Below are positions 48,400 to 60,591 of a stretch of DNA of 64,000 nucleotides, piece after piece. Position numbers and translations under genes: made by a program. Origin of the DNA: Plenodomus lindquistii (Eukaryota; Ascomycota; Dothideomycetes; Pleosporales; Leptosphaeriaceae). The stretch is from positions 1,612,001 to 1,676,000 of the forward strand of contig JANUWI010000004.1 in NCBI GenBank assembly GCA_025504975.1. The letters are read 5' to 3'. Each line of letters starts with the position of its first letter. The first letter of the stretch is position 1. The notes under the pieces are model-generated. The model was not told the origin of the DNA and searched no databases. It saw only the letters and a list, made by a program, of their open reading frames with translations.

Positions 48400-48899
48400 A
48401 GGCTTAGTAGAGTACTAAGCGTAGTATACTTTTATAAACTTAGCTAATTTAATTAGATTTATATAAAGTTTCTATAAAAAGTTATTATTACTAAAAAAGT
48501 AGTTTACCTATTATACTTAGTACTATAAAAAACCTTTTTTATTACTATATAGGTTTTTTTTTTATTTATTAATTTAGTAATTTAAAATAGCTTTAATAGC
48601 GTAGTCTATATTATTTTTAATTTTAGAGTTAAACTTTACTAGAACCTTTTTATTACGTATTTATCTAGGTAATAGCTAGTTATTATATAGATATAATAAC
48701 TATAGATAGAATATATTATAAACTTAGTTTATTATAGATAGTAGGTCTAATTAGTAAGCTATATTATTAATAATATAGGTAATAGTAAATAGGCTATAAT
48801 TTTTATAGTCTAATAATAAATTTAGCCTATAGGTGCGTAGATTATAGATATTATATATAATCTAGTTATCTATTTTAAACTCTAGTAATAGTAGTCTAG
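48400..48899 (-). pseudogene. B2 chromodomain and integrase C-terminus relic
   Basis: Same content as B1 31570-32068. The chromodomain-like block is at about 48420-48630, and the C-terminal side of integrase runs up to the A1 insertion point. The frame resumes at 56413. Confidence 0.72.
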
Positions 48900-49316
48900 T
48901 GTAATAAAGCTATATTCTATTATAATAATAATCTTTAGCTATAGAAGCCCCCTTATAAACTACCCCTATCTTCCCCTATATAAGCTTATTAAAAATAGAA
49001 AACTATACTAACCTCTATCTAAACTACCTCTATACTATATCTAGTCTAGATTCTATAAGAATTTTTACTTTACTGTTACCTACGTGCTAATATAGTAGAG
49101 AAAAGAAAAGAACTCTATAAAGGCCTAGAACTACTACTAAGTTCTACTCTATATAGCTTACTTCCTTAATAAAACTATAAAGGTATAATTTTTTTATCCT
49201 TTTATATAAGGCCTATAAGAATATAATTTATTTAGTTTTTTAATCCGCGCGCACTTCTATATGCCTTTAAGCTATTTTAGACGCCTTTTAGTACTTTATA
49301 TTTTTAAACTATTATA
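48900..49316 (+). repeat. 5' LTR of A1 (417 bp)
   Basis: It starts TGTAATAAAGC and ends CTATTATA, where the 3' LTR has CTGTTACA. Same length as 55991-56407. Differences between the two LTRs are mostly transitions, so LTR divergence reflects RIP and cannot be used for dating. Confidence 0.92.
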
Positions 49317-49419
49317 TTATAAGAAAATTATCTCTCTACTAGTAATAGCCTATATAATATCGCAAATTTATTTAAAAGAATTACTTAAATTCTCTAGTTA
49401 ACTAGCCTCTAAAACCTCT

Positions 49420-50960
49420 CTAGTTCTAGCCCTAATTAACGCTAATAGATCTATTAATAATTCTAAAACTAGACTTTAGAGATCTCTAGTTAACTAAAGC
49501 CTATAGGTTTAGACTTCTATAGCATTACTAGCTTAGATTACCTTTAAAAAAGTCGCGTTAGATAGCGCTAAAGTAGAGATTTAGAGACTACTAATAACCT
49601 AGCAGGATTAGAGGTAAAGCTAATACCTATCCCTATTAATAGACAATAAATCCTACTTTTTAAAAAATAAAGGGAAATAACTAGCCTTTGTAGAAGGCCT
49701 ATAAACTTATTAAATGTCTAAAATATAGAAAACAACTAATACTAGCTAATTAGAGGATAATTAGAGTTAGATAGAAGCTAGACCTACTTTAGTAGAACCT
49801 AGAAATCTACTAACTATAACCTCTAACAACGCTGTAGAAATAATAGCCTAGCTACGCGCTAAGTTAGCAGCTCTATAGGCTAAAATAAAACCTATTAAAA
49901 AAAAAAAACTTTACCTAACTCTATTTCTAGACTCGCCCCTGTTCTCTACTAAAAACTTTTAGACTTATTAACGTTGCTAGTTAACTAGATTACTTTCTAA
50001 AGCCTTTTTTTATATTTTTAAAAAGCTACGTTTATTAGAGCGTACCTTTTCTATTTCTAAACTGTTAGATAGAAAGAACTCTACTTATAGATAATAGAAG
50101 GCTTTAATACTAGATTAATTTAAAATTAATAGTAACTACTACTATTCTAAGCGAGCTTATATAGCACTAGTCTAGAGTAGTACTTCTAGTCTAGCTAAAA
50201 AGTATTTTAAACTCTAATACCTGTCTAATAATAAAGCTAACTACTTCTTCTCTGCTAAAGCTATAATAGCTACGCTTAATAGATAGTTTATTACTAGTAA
50301 TAAGTAGGCTAAGGCACGTAATGCCTTTAACTAACTATATATAAAGAAAAATAAAACTTTCTCTACTTTTAAAGCCTATTTTTTAAGCTATGCTATAAAA
50401 GAACGTGTACTATATATAGAATAGATTTACTATATATAGGTAAAGATAACTTCTAGCCTGCGTATTTCTAGTTAAAAGTTTAAGTATATCTAGAATAACT
50501 TTTTTCTAGATATAATAAAGCACTTTACTACTTTTAATATAGAAAGAAAAACCTACCTAAAGAATACATATTATTAGAACTTTTTTTATAATAGTAGTAC
50601 TAAGTTCTAAGCTAGGACTATAGTATAACCTAGTTTAGATACCTTTTAAAAAGAAACTTTAGAAAATATAGTACTGTACACAGCTCTCTAAACCTTTCTA
50701 TAATCTACTATAGTACTTCTATAGCAAGTAATAGCTACTCTAGCTTCTAAAAAGGCACTAGATAACTACTATAACTATAGTAAACTAGAACACTACGCTA
50801 ATAAATATCTATTACTATAAGTAAAAGAAATTATAATTAAAAATTACTCTAACTAATATTATAACGCTGCTAAAGTACTAGACCTAGAAGAAAATTAAAT
50901 AGAAAATAAGTAGTTCTAAAAGTATTACGCTATTTAGAATTAAGTTAAAAATATAACCTA
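49420..50960 (+). pseudogene. A1 gag relic with zinc knuckle
   Basis: + strand frame with TAA/TAG only. A capsid-like core is readable: E-R-T-F-S-I-S-K-L, A-R-N-A-F-N-stop-L-Y-I-K-K-N, T-F-S-T-F-K-A-Y-F-L-S-Y-A, which fits gypsy gag proteins where this block organises particle assembly. The nucleocapsid knuckle lies at 50767-50808 with exact C-x2-C-x4-H-x4-C spacing. All three Cys codons read TAT/TAC (Tyr) and His (CAC) is kept. Tyr from Cys is the expected result of G-to-A RIP change in TGT/TGC. Protease follows at about 51030. Confidence 0.83.
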
Positions 50961-50999
50961 TTAAACTTTAATCTTTTAAAACTATTTTAAGGTTTTTAT

Positions 51000-53900
51000 T
51001 TTTTTATATCTACTATTTTGTGTAACCTAGATATAGGTGTAAAACTACTATTACTTATTAATACTAGCGCCTAAAAATATCTTTTTTTAAATTTATGTAT
51101 TGTTTTTTCTTTATTTTCTTTATTTTAAACTAAGGTCTAAAAACTACCCTACCTAGTAATAGTTAGAGGGTTTAAAGACTAAATCTTTTTACTAGTTATA
51201 GAATATATCTGTCTCTATATAATTATAGACAGATAAAAGATTCTAAACTATCTATTTATTATACTTAATCTAGAAGCTTAGGATATAATTATTAGAATAT
51301 AATAGTTAAAAAGGTTTAAAATTCTACTAGATATAGATAGGTTCTAGTTATAGTAGCTAGCTATTTACTTTAAAATCTATATCTCTACTCCTCTAATTTT
51401 TATATAACTCTATTAAAGAATACTAAAAAAGTACGTTGCTTTTAACATTAAAAAATAAAACACTCTATAGAAAAAAGAGTTATATTAGAAAACTAGTAGT
51501 CTACACCCTTTAATTAATTATATTTATAGAATTTTTAAAGCCCTATAGTACTAGAACATCTCTCTAGAGATCTAAAAACTAGACCTGCTCTAAAAACCTT
51601 TTAAAACCTTTTCTAGTCTCTAAATTACTATTATTTCTGCTAATACCTTCTATTTTAATATAAAAAAGAAAAAAAATAAGTTTTTTACTACTAGTCTGTA
51701 TAAGATTAACCGGATCTTTAAAGACTATAATAGAAAGAATATTTAAAAAAATAACTAGTTAATCTAGAACTAACTCCCCCCCTGCTACTAGTAGTATTAG
51801 AATATATTTAGTTTATTAGCTATAGAGAAACTACTAGAATACTAACTATATAACTATAAAATTATTCTAAATAAACCTCTACCTAATAACTTTAGTTCTC
51901 TATATAAGTAAAATACTAAGGACTTAGAAGCTATTAAAAAGTACGTCTAGAAAAACTTATAGAAGGGATTTATAGAGACTAGTTACAGCCTTTTTGCTTT
52001 CTCTATTCTCTATGTCTATAAATCTAATAAGTCGCTCTATATCTATATTAACTACTAAAAGTTTAACTAGCTTACCTAAAAGGACGCCTATCTAATTCTA
52101 AAGATAGATAACTTACTAATCTGCCTAAGTAAAGCTAAAATTTTTACTAAGTTTAATATTTAAACAGCCTTTAATAAAATCTATATAAATCTAAAGTCTA
52201 AAAAATATACTACTTTCTATACCTGCTATAGATTATATAAGTATAAAGTACTCTTTTTTAGTCTCTATAATAGCCCCTCTATCTATTAAAAGTATATAAA
52301 TAATATACTTATAGATTACTTAGATAATTTCTATATTGTTTACTTAGACAATATTTTTATTTACTCTAAAGACGTCTAGAGCTACTAACAACACGTTAAG
52401 CTTGTTCTAGAAAAACTATAAAAAGTAAAACTATAAGTAGTAATTAAGAAAAGCAAATTCTATATTACTTAAACTAAGTATTTAGAATATATTCTAACTA
52501 ATAAAGGAATAGAGGTAGATCTAGAAAAGGTAAAAGTACTCTATAACTAGGTTTAACCTACTACTATAATAGGTATTAAGTCTTTTCTAGAGTTTACTAG
52601 ATTCTATAGACAATTTATTTCTAAATTTTTATAAGTAGCTAAGCCTATAATAGCCCTACAAAGTCCTTTAACTCTATTTATATAGACTAAAGATTGCTAA
52701 AATAGCTTTAAAAAGCTAAAGTCTTTGCTCCTAGCAATTCTAGTTCTATACTACTTTAATTCTAATTATAATATAAAACTAGAAACTAACGCTTTAAATA
52801 GAGTAGTAGCTAGAATTATATTTTAAAAACACCTAGATAGTAAATAGTACTCTATAGCCTTCTATAGTAAAACACTTATAGAAGTAGAGTTTAATTAGAA
52901 AATATATAATAAAAAACTATTTACTATTATTACTATTTTTAAAAAATAGAAAGCTAAACTAACTTTAGTTTAGCACTAAGTCTAAGTGTATACTAATTAT
53001 TAATTTTTAAAGTACTTTATAAGTATAAAGGTTCTAAATTAATAATAAGCTAACTAGGCTAAGCTTATAGCCTTTTTTAATTTCTAAATTAAATATACTC
53101 TAGGCAAAAGTAATAAGCGCGCAGATATTTTTAGTTAATAAAAATAAAATATAAAGGATTTTAAAGTAGCCTAGTAAAATAATTGCTTTTTAGTTTTTTT
53201 TAACCTAGCTAGGCTATACGGCTGTATTAACTCTAAACTAGTAAAGTAATATCTAGAGTCCTCTTTACTAATAACTATTACTTTTCTCTAACTAACTCTA
53301 ACTATATTACTAGATTCTTTAGAACTAATAGAAACTCTATTAAAAAAAAACTAATAGTTTTTTAGAAAAGAACGCTTTTTACTACCTTTCTAGTACTAGA
53401 TAGATAATAGACTTCTTTTTTATAGTAACTGCCTTTGCATTTCTCTAGACTTACTACTCTATATATAACTTATTAGAAAGGTATATAATTAAATATTAAT
53501 AGCTTATTCTAGTACTATAAAAACTTACTAGTTACTTATACTATAATACTACTAGAAAAAGATAGAAGCTATTTATAAACATTACGTGCGTAACTGCGTT
53601 ACCTGCTAAAAATTTTATCTAAAATAAATTTAAATCTAAAAGTTTCTCTACTTTTTACTAATTTTAGAGAAACCTATGTAATATTTTATAATAGATTTTA
53701 AATCTTTTTCTAAAAACTAATACGGCTATAATTAGATTCTAGTAATTATTAATTAACTTTCTAAGTAAGTAATTATAATACTATACTATAAAATAATAGA
53801 CGCCTAAAGCTTTATTTAACTATTTATATAATAGGTATATTAGTTTAGATATACTTTTAAAAGTATTGTTTTTAACTATAGAGCCTAGTTTATTTTCTAA

Positions 53901-54800
53901 TTCTAGTCTAAATTCTACTAGATTATAGGTGTTAAAATATAACTCTCTACTGCCTATTATAAATAAACTAACAGCTAAACTAAAATTATAAATAAGTATA
54001 TTAACTAACGCCTATAGCTATTTATAACGTACTACTAGAATAACTAAAATAAACTTTTTCTATTTATAAACTAAGCCTAGGTAACGCTTCTATACGCGTT
54101 AATAGAAATAGCTTTATACTAGCTTTTATATAGTTCTAAACTCTAATAGAGCTAGAACTAGTACTATTTAAAAGTAGCTAATTCTATTAAGAAACTTAAC
54201 TACTAGAAGGCTTATAATCTAGCTACTTAAATACACAACGTTTAGAAATAAGCTAAAGAGAATATAGAAAAGGTATAAAACTAAATACGTTCTACTATTA
54301 ACGCCTACTAACGTCCTATTAACTAGAGAATTAGAGATAAAGTCTATTTTTTTACTACTAATCTAGTAACTACAAGACCTAGCCAAAAGTTATTTAAACT
54401 ATAGAAAGGTCCCTTTAAAGTTTTTAAATAAGTTAGGTATTTCTATAGATTTAAACTTCTTTTAGACTCTAAAATACACAACGTGTTTGCATTTAACGTC
54501 CTCTATAAAAATTCTAATAACTCTCTACTAGAATAAAAGGCTCTAAAGCTACTAGCTACCCCTATATAAAGCGTAGAGAAGTAGAAGGTTAAAAAAATCC
54601 TTGCTAGTAAACTTACTTAAAATAAGCTAAAATATAGAGCTAGCTAGGTAGAATATAATCTAGACCTAACCTAGTATCTAGCCTCTAACTTTATAGGCTC
54701 CCTCTATAAACTATAAAACTTCTACTAGAAGTATTCTAATTATCTAGAACTTTTCTAAGCACTATACAGATAGCTTTAGGCATAGAAAAAAAAAGTAAAA
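51000..54800 (+). pseudogene. A1 pol relic: PR, RT, RNase H, integrase, chromodomain
   Basis: Protease active site at 51060-51068 reads N-T-S for D-T-G. RT catalytic box at 52341-52352 reads Y-L-D-N for Y-L-D-D. It is followed by K-Y-L-E-Y-I-L-T-N-K-G-I-E-V-D and F-L-E-F-T-R-F-Y. RNase H (about 52776-52800) reads E-T-N-A-L-N. Integrase (about 53440-54080) shows R-N-C-V-T-C, I-D-F (first Asp intact), Y-R-A-Q-F for D-R-G-x-Q-F, and L-S-T-A-Y-Y-K for S-T-A-Y-H-P. A chromodomain at about 54567-54745 reads E-V-E-E-V-K-K-I-L-A-S and Y-L-A-S-N-F, the chromovirus tail that targets H3K9-methylated chromatin in related elements. The polyprotein is inactive. Confidence 0.88.
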
Positions 54801-54985
54801 GATATATTATAGTTAGTAGATAATTATATTTTATAAGTTTAATAGTTTTTCTATTATTAATATATAAAGATTGCAGCTAATATATAAAACTAGTATATAG
54901 CCTTTACTAATAAAACTTTTAGCCTAGTAAGCTAACTATTATAAATAGGTATAGAAGCTTTTTAAAACCTACTTATTTACTACTA

Positions 54986-55480
54986 TAACTTTTTAACCTC
55001 TACTTTACTATTAGAGGCGTTATATACTTTATCTAACTTAGAGTTCTTAGCGCCTTTACGCTTTAAAAACTTTCTATTAGGTTTATAAACAGGCCTGCGT
55101 TTTTTTTTATAACTAGAAAAACCTAGAGCCTCTCTAGAAAAAGCGGCAACTAAAGTTACTACGTTTTTCTAGAGAAGCTATATTTTCTAGCGTAAGTCTA
55201 AAACCTTTTTACGTAGACTTTAAAGCTCTTTCTATTATATATAGTAGCTTGCTAGTATTATATTAGTTATACTAAGGCTAGTAACCTACGCAGTTACTAC
55301 CTATACTATAGAAACTAACGTTTTTATAGCTAAACTAGCTACAGCTTTTATATTTACTAGTTTAGCTTTAAACTTTTTTATTTTATTTTTATTAGCTAGT
55401 ATAGCCTGCGTAGTAAAGCTTTTAAAATTGCAGAGCGCTGCTATAATTTAGTTATATTCTAATTCTATATATATAGGCAT
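54986..55480 (-). pseudogene. Antisense ORF of gypsy family A, unknown product
   Basis: Not recognised. A minus-strand frame of about 165 codons starts at ATG (55480-55478) between the chromodomain and the 3' LTR. It is preserved without frameshift in A4, A2 and A1. The in-frame stops are TAA/TAG, and codon 25 is CAG here but TAG in A2 and TAA in A4, direct evidence that stops replace Gln. It begins M-P-I-Y-I-E-L-E-Y, has an Ala/Val-rich middle, a helical segment (E-L-stop-S-L-R-K-K-V-L-D-L-R), a stop-free stretch R-E-A-L-G-F, a basic cluster K-K-K-R-R-P that could act as a nuclear signal, and ends V-E-V-K-K-L. The true end is ambiguous because TAG TAG TAA follows. Confidence 0.65.
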
Positions 55481-55975
55481 TTAAAAAGGTTAGAAAAAGC
55501 TCTAAGCTAGTAGAAAATAATAGTTACTTACTAGTTTATACTTTTTATTTAGAAGCGTGTAATAAGTATACTTCTTTAAACCTACTAATTTAAATAAATA
55601 CGTAAAGTTAAATTTACTATAGAACTAGGCCTAGATAGAGCGTAAGTAAAAAATCTAATAGGTTAAAAAGTATGCACTTAGAGGTATAAAAATAGATATC
55701 TTTATAAAAGCTATTTAGCGTTAGTATTAGAGGTAATAATAAGTAGTAATAGGGTACGTATAATAAAAGTGTAGAGTGTAAAAAGTAAAAAAAGATTATA
55801 ATATTTAAAAAATTATTATGTTTTACTAGGGCAACTACTAGATTTAGTAGTTATTATAATAATTATTAATAAATAGTAAATAGAAAGTTACATTTATTTT
55901 AATAAAATAATAATTCTAGAATAGACTCTATATAGAGGTTATACAGAGGACACTTAGATATAGAACTATCTAATT

Positions 55976-55990
55976 TAAAGCAGGGGGTAA
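55976..55990 (+). other. Polypurine tract of A1
   Basis: TAAAGCAGGGGGTAA lies immediately upstream of the 3' LTR, the expected primer site for plus-strand DNA synthesis. The G-run has no TpG/CpA-type RIP target, so it survives here. In A3 it reads TAAAGTAAAAAGTAA. Confidence 0.75.
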
Positions 55991-56407
55991 TGTAATAAAG
56001 CTATATTCTATTATAATAATAACCTTTAGCTATAGAAGCTTTTTTATAAGCTACCTCTATTTTCCTCTATATAAGCTTATTAAAGATAGAAGACTATACT
56101 AATTTTTATCTAAACTACCTCTATACTATACCTAGTCTAGATTCTATAAAAATCTTTACTTTACTGTTACCTACGTGCTAATACAGTAGAGAAAAAAAAA
56201 GAACCCTATAAAGGCCTAGAACTACTACTAAGTCCTACTCTATATAGCTTACTTCTTTAATAGAACTATAAAGGTATAATTTTCTTGTCCTTTTATATAA
56301 GGCCTATAAAAATATAATTTATTTAGTTTTTTAATCTGCGCGCACTTCTATATGCCTTTAAGCTATTTTAGACGTTTTTTAGTACTTTATATTCTTAAGC
56401 TGTTACA
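55991..56407 (+). repeat. 3' LTR of A1 (417 bp)
   Basis: It starts TGTAATAAAGC and ends GCTGTTACA, keeping both canonical TG and CA, followed by TCTAG. This is the best-preserved LTR of the family and a good reference for the other copies. Confidence 0.93.
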
Positions 56408-56412
56408 TCTAG

Positions 56413-58043
56413 CTTTATTAGTATACTTAGCTTACTTTATTTATACCTATTTAAAAAACTATTAAAGCTTTTATTAGAGTATAGTTAGTTTTTTAGTAAA
56501 AGTATTAGTATTAAGTTAATTATAACAGGTTAAAGCGTTTACTATAAATACTAGTAGTAAAGGCTATAGACTATTATAGAAAAAGTAGCTTTTAGTAGCT
56601 TTAAATAGTAAAATACTAGTACTAGAGCTAGTACTTAAATTTGCTTTAAATTTAGCTATAAATAAAAACTAAGCCTAGTTATTCTAGTTATAGTTAATAT
56701 ATACTCTAAAAAACGCTTTAAAATAAACGTTTACAATTTTAGTTTATCTATCTATTTTAGAATAATAGACTATTAAAAACTTTAGGTAGATACCTAATTA
56801 TTAGTATAATTACTACTAGAAATGTAATATAAACTAAAATCTATAGTTAGATATAATTTTTTTAGAATATCTCTTTTTTTACTATACATACTCTATAAAC
56901 GCCTAAACTAAAGTATCTATAGTAAAATTAGCTATAGAGATAAACTTTTTCTTTTTAAATAAATAGTTTACTATAATAAAAATATTAGTAAATATTTAGC
57001 TATTATATATAGATAGTAGTAGATAGGTAATAAAGTCTATTAATATATAAAACTAGTACTACTATAAAATTAAAAAAGAGTATAGAAAGCTATACTTACT
57101 TTTATAATATAGCTTGCTTTTTTTATAAAAAAAATAGTTATATATATATTAGACTATATTAGAGGTTATATATAGCTAGTAGTACTAGCGTAATACTTTT
57201 AAATACAATTTATATTTACTACTATAGCCTCTATATATAAACTAGTATACAAGTTTAAAAACTTATATTTATAATTATCTAGTAAATATATAGAGCTTAT
57301 TATTTATATATAATAAGTTATTATAGATAGTACAGTTACTAAACTTAATTTATAAATATTCTAGTCTAGTAATTAGTCTATAGAGGATTTATTAGTTACT
57401 ATTCTATTTAGCTTTAATAATATTTTATAGAACTAGATTATTTTTATATTCTACTTTAATAGCTATAATAAAGTTAATTTAGGTATTAAATATAGCGTTT
57501 ATATCTATTATTTATAAAGGTTTTTCTAATATTTAATATATTATTTAGGCTAAGTATATAGTATTATATTAATAGAACTTATTTTTTTTATTTACTAAGT
57601 AAATAGCGTATTAAGTACTATTAGGTAGAGTAAAGCTTAGTAATATAATTTATACCTCTAGATCTATATTACTTAGCTTTAGCACTATTTATATTTAGTA
57701 TTAGTAACGTTTATTATTAAGTATTTTAGGTAGATTTTCTAGGTAGCAAGTAAAAATATTAGGTTTAGTACTTTATTTACCTAGTTAGTAGGTAATATAA
57801 AAGTTAAACTCTAAGAAAAATTCTATCTATTATATTTGCTTTTAATTTAGCTTTTTAGTCTGTATAAACTACTAAAAAGCCTAGTAATTAGAAAGAACTT
57901 TAATAGAATTATTAGTTTCTAAAAGTTTAAACCTTTATTTTTTAAAAGCTTTTATAATAGCTAGTAGTTTTTTATTATAAATTTTATAGTTATATTCTAC
58001 TAGTATTATTTTATGTAATAAAAAGGCTATAGAATAAAGTATA
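56413..58043 (-). pseudogene. B2 integrase relic, right of A1
   Basis: Minus-strand continuation of B2, equivalent to B1 32069-33700. The integrase core lies at about 56413-57030, and the zinc-binding region and the linker to RNase H lie to its right. CTATT (58044-58048) before A4 is the left target duplication candidate of A4. Confidence 0.75.
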
Positions 58044-58048
58044 CTATT

Positions 58049-58465
58049 TATAACAGTTTAAAAATATAAAGTACTAAAAAACGTCTAAATTAGTTTAAAG
58101 GTATATAGAAATACATATAGATTAAAAAGCTAAATATATTATATTTTTATAAGCTTTATATAAAAGAATAAAAAAATTATACTTTTATAGTTTTATTAAA
58201 GAAGTAAGCTATATAGAGTAGAGCTTAGTAGTAGTTCTAGGTTTTTATAGAGTTTTTTTTTTTCCTCTACTATATTAGCACGTAGATAATAGTAGAGTAG
58301 AGATTTTTATAGAATCTAGACTAGGTATAGTATAGAGGTAGTTTAGATAGAAATTAGTATAGTCTTTTATTTTTAATAAATTTATATAGAGAAAGATAGA
58401 GGTAGTTTATAAAAAAGCTTCTATAGCTAAAAGTTATTATTATAATAGAATATAGCTTTGTTATA
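58049..58465 (-). repeat. 3' LTR of A4 (417 bp)
   Basis: It starts TATAACAGTTTAAAA and ends GCTTTGTTATA on the + strand. Both ends are RIP-changed relative to A1. The length is the same as in A1, A2 and A3. Confidence 0.9.
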
Positions 58466-58975
58466 TTACCTTCTACTTTAAATTAAATAGTTCTATATCT
58501 AAGTGTCTTCTATATTACCTCTATATAGAGTCTATTCTAGAAATATTATTTTATTAAAGTAAATATAACTTTCTATTAACTATTTATTAATAATTATTAT
58601 AATAACTACTAAATCTAGTAGTTACTCTAGTAGAATATAATAATTTTTTAAGTATTATAATCTTTTTTTACTTTTTATACTTTATACTTTTATTATACGT
58701 ACTTTATTATTACTTATTATTACTTTTAATACTAACGCTAAATAGCTTTTATAAAAATATTTATTTCTATACCTCTAAATATATATCTTTTAGCCTATTA
58801 GATTTTTTACTTATACTTTATCTAGGCCTAGTTTTATAGTAAATTTAACTTTATATATTTATTTAAATTAGTAGGTTTAAAAAAGTATGTTTATTATATA
58901 CTTTTAAATAAAAAGTATAAACTAGTAAATAACTATTTTTTTCTACTAGTTTAGAACTTTTTTTAACCTTTTTAA

Positions 58976-59470
58976 ATGCCTATATATATAGAACTAGAAT
59001 ATAACTAAATTATAGTAGCGCTCTATAATTTTAAAGGCTTTACTATATAAACTATACTAGCTAATAAAAATAAAGTAAAAAAGTTTAAAACTAAACTAGT
59101 AGATATAAAGGCTATAGCTAGTTTAGCTATAAAAATATTAGCTTTTATAGTATAGATAGTAACTACGTAGGTTACTAGCTTTAGTATAACTAATATAATA
59201 CTAGTAAGCTACTATATATAATAGAAAAAGCTTTAAAGTTTATATAAAAAGGTTTTAGACTTATACTAGAAAATATAGTTTCTCTAGAAAAATGTAGTAG
59301 CTTTAGCTACTACTTTTTCTAAAGAGGCTCTAGATTTTTCTAGTAGTAAAAAAAAACGCAGGCCTATTTATAGGCCTAATAGAAAATTTTTAAAGTATAA
59401 AAGTACTAAAAACTTTAAATTAAACAAAATGCGTAACGCCTCTAATAGTAAAATAGAAGTTAAAAAGTTA
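58976..59470 (+). pseudogene. A4 copy of the antisense ORF of family A
   Basis: Starts with ATG (M-P-I-Y-I-E-L-E-Y) and keeps exactly the length of the A1 frame. Stops occur at the same Gln positions. The stop-free block reads N-V-V-A-L-A-T-T-F-S-K-E-A-L-D-F, followed by the basic K-K-K-R-R-P cluster, and it ends I-E-V-K-K-L-stop. The amino-acid sequence is better conserved than the surrounding DNA would suggest, although this needs codon-level counting. Confidence 0.62.
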
Positions 59471-59499
59471 TAGTAGTAAATAGGTAAGTTTTAAAAAGC

Positions 59500-60591
59500 T
59501 TTTATACCTATTTATAATAGTTAGTTTACTAGGCTAAAAGTTTTATTAGTAAAAGCTATATACTAGTTTTATATATTTACTGCAATTTTTATATATTAAT
59601 AATAGAAAAACTATTAAATTTATAAAATATAATTATTTACTAACTATAATATATTCTCTACTTTTTTTTCTATATCTAAAGCTATCTATATAGTATCTAG
59701 AGAGGTTCTAGATAATTAAAATACTTCTAGTAGAAGTTTTATAGTTTATAAAAAAAGTCTATAAAGTTAGAGGCTAGGTACTAAATTAGATCTAGATTAT
59801 ATTCTATCTAGCTAGCTCTATATTTTAGCTTATTTTAAATAAACTTACTAGTAAAAATTTTTTTAACCTTTTACTTCTCTACGCTTTATAGAAAGGTAGC
59901 TAGTAGCTTTAGAGCCTTTTATTCTAGTAAAAAATTATTAGAATTTTTATAGAGAACGTTAGGTATAAACACGTTATATATTTTAAAATTTAAAAAAAGT
60001 TTAAATCTATAGAAATGCCTAATCTATTTAAAAACTTTAAAAGAACTTTTCTATAGTTTAGATAACTTTTAGCTAGGTTTTATAGTTACTAGGTTAGTAG
60101 TAGAAAAATAAACTTTATTTCTAATTCTCTAGTTAATAAAATATTAGTAGGCGTTAATAATAGAATATATTTAATTTTATACTTTTTCTATATTTTTTTT
60201 AGCTTATTTCTAAATGTTATATATTTAAATAGCTAGATTATAAACTTTCTAGTAGTTAAATTTTTTAATAGAATTATCTATTTTTAAATAGTACTAGTTC
60301 TAGCTCTATTAGAGTTTAGAACTATATAGAAGCTAGTATAAAGCTATTTCTATTAACGCGTATAGAAGCGTTATCTAGGCTTAGTCTAAAAATAAAAAAA
60401 GTTTACTTTAGTTATTCTAGTAGTATATTATAAATAGCTATAGGTATTAGTTAATATATTTATTTATAATTTTAGTTTAGCTATTAGTTTATTTATAATA
60501 GATAGTAGAGAGTTGTATTTTAATACCTATAATCTAGTAGAATTTAAATAAGAATTAGAAAATAAACTAGGCTTTATAGTTAGAGATAATA
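59500..60591 (-). pseudogene. A4 pol relic: chromodomain and integrase C-terminus
   Basis: Minus-strand remnant. The chromodomain is at about 59711-59890 by alignment with A1, and integrase starts to the right of about 60375 and is cut by D2 at 60592. It is strongly degenerate. Confidence 0.7.

Larger units (their letters stand above)
48900..56407 (+). mobile_element. A1: best-preserved full-length family A gypsy element
   Basis: 7508 bp with 417-bp LTRs (48900-49316 and 55991-56407), TG..CA outer ends, and TCTAG on both sides (48895-48899 and 56408-56412). The unoccupied site is present in B1 (32064-32068). Order: 5' LTR, gag, protease, reverse transcriptase, RNase H, integrase, chromodomain, antisense ORF, polypurine tract, 3' LTR. 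This is a Ty3/gypsy chromovirus. It has more CA/TG left than the other copies, so it is probably the youngest or least RIP-affected, yet every domain contains stops. Confidence 0.95.
47529..58048 (-). mobile_element. B2: 3' part of family B, split by A1
   Basis: The left LTR (47529-47740, 212 bp) and internal sequence match B1 at a constant offset of 16831 up to the A1 insertion, then 24344 beyond it. Without A1, 3007 bp are present, from the 3' LTR to the RNase H/integrase linker. The coding strand is minus. A4 inserted at 58049, so the rest of B2 lies beyond the right window edge. The left flank TATAT (47524-47528) would be its target duplication. Confidence 0.88.
58049..60591 (-). mobile_element. 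A4: 3' part of a family A element, cut by D2
   Basis: 2543 bp aligned with A2 8114-10655, same orientation. It contains a complete 3' LTR (58049-58465, 417 bp), the antisense ORF, the chromodomain and the C-terminal integrase. D2 inserted at 60592, so the rest of A4 lies beyond the window. It sits in B2 sequence. Confidence 0.9.

Noticed and set aside
49317..49340. A tRNA primer-binding site after the A1 5' LTR
   Set aside because: TTATAAGAAAATT does not match the complement of a tRNA 3' end that I can recognise, even allowing RIP changes.
54800..54985. Extension of the antisense ORF well beyond the K-K-L block
   Set aside because: Stops become dense and the region overlaps the antisense side of pol. 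TAA/TAG alone cannot show whether the frame continued.
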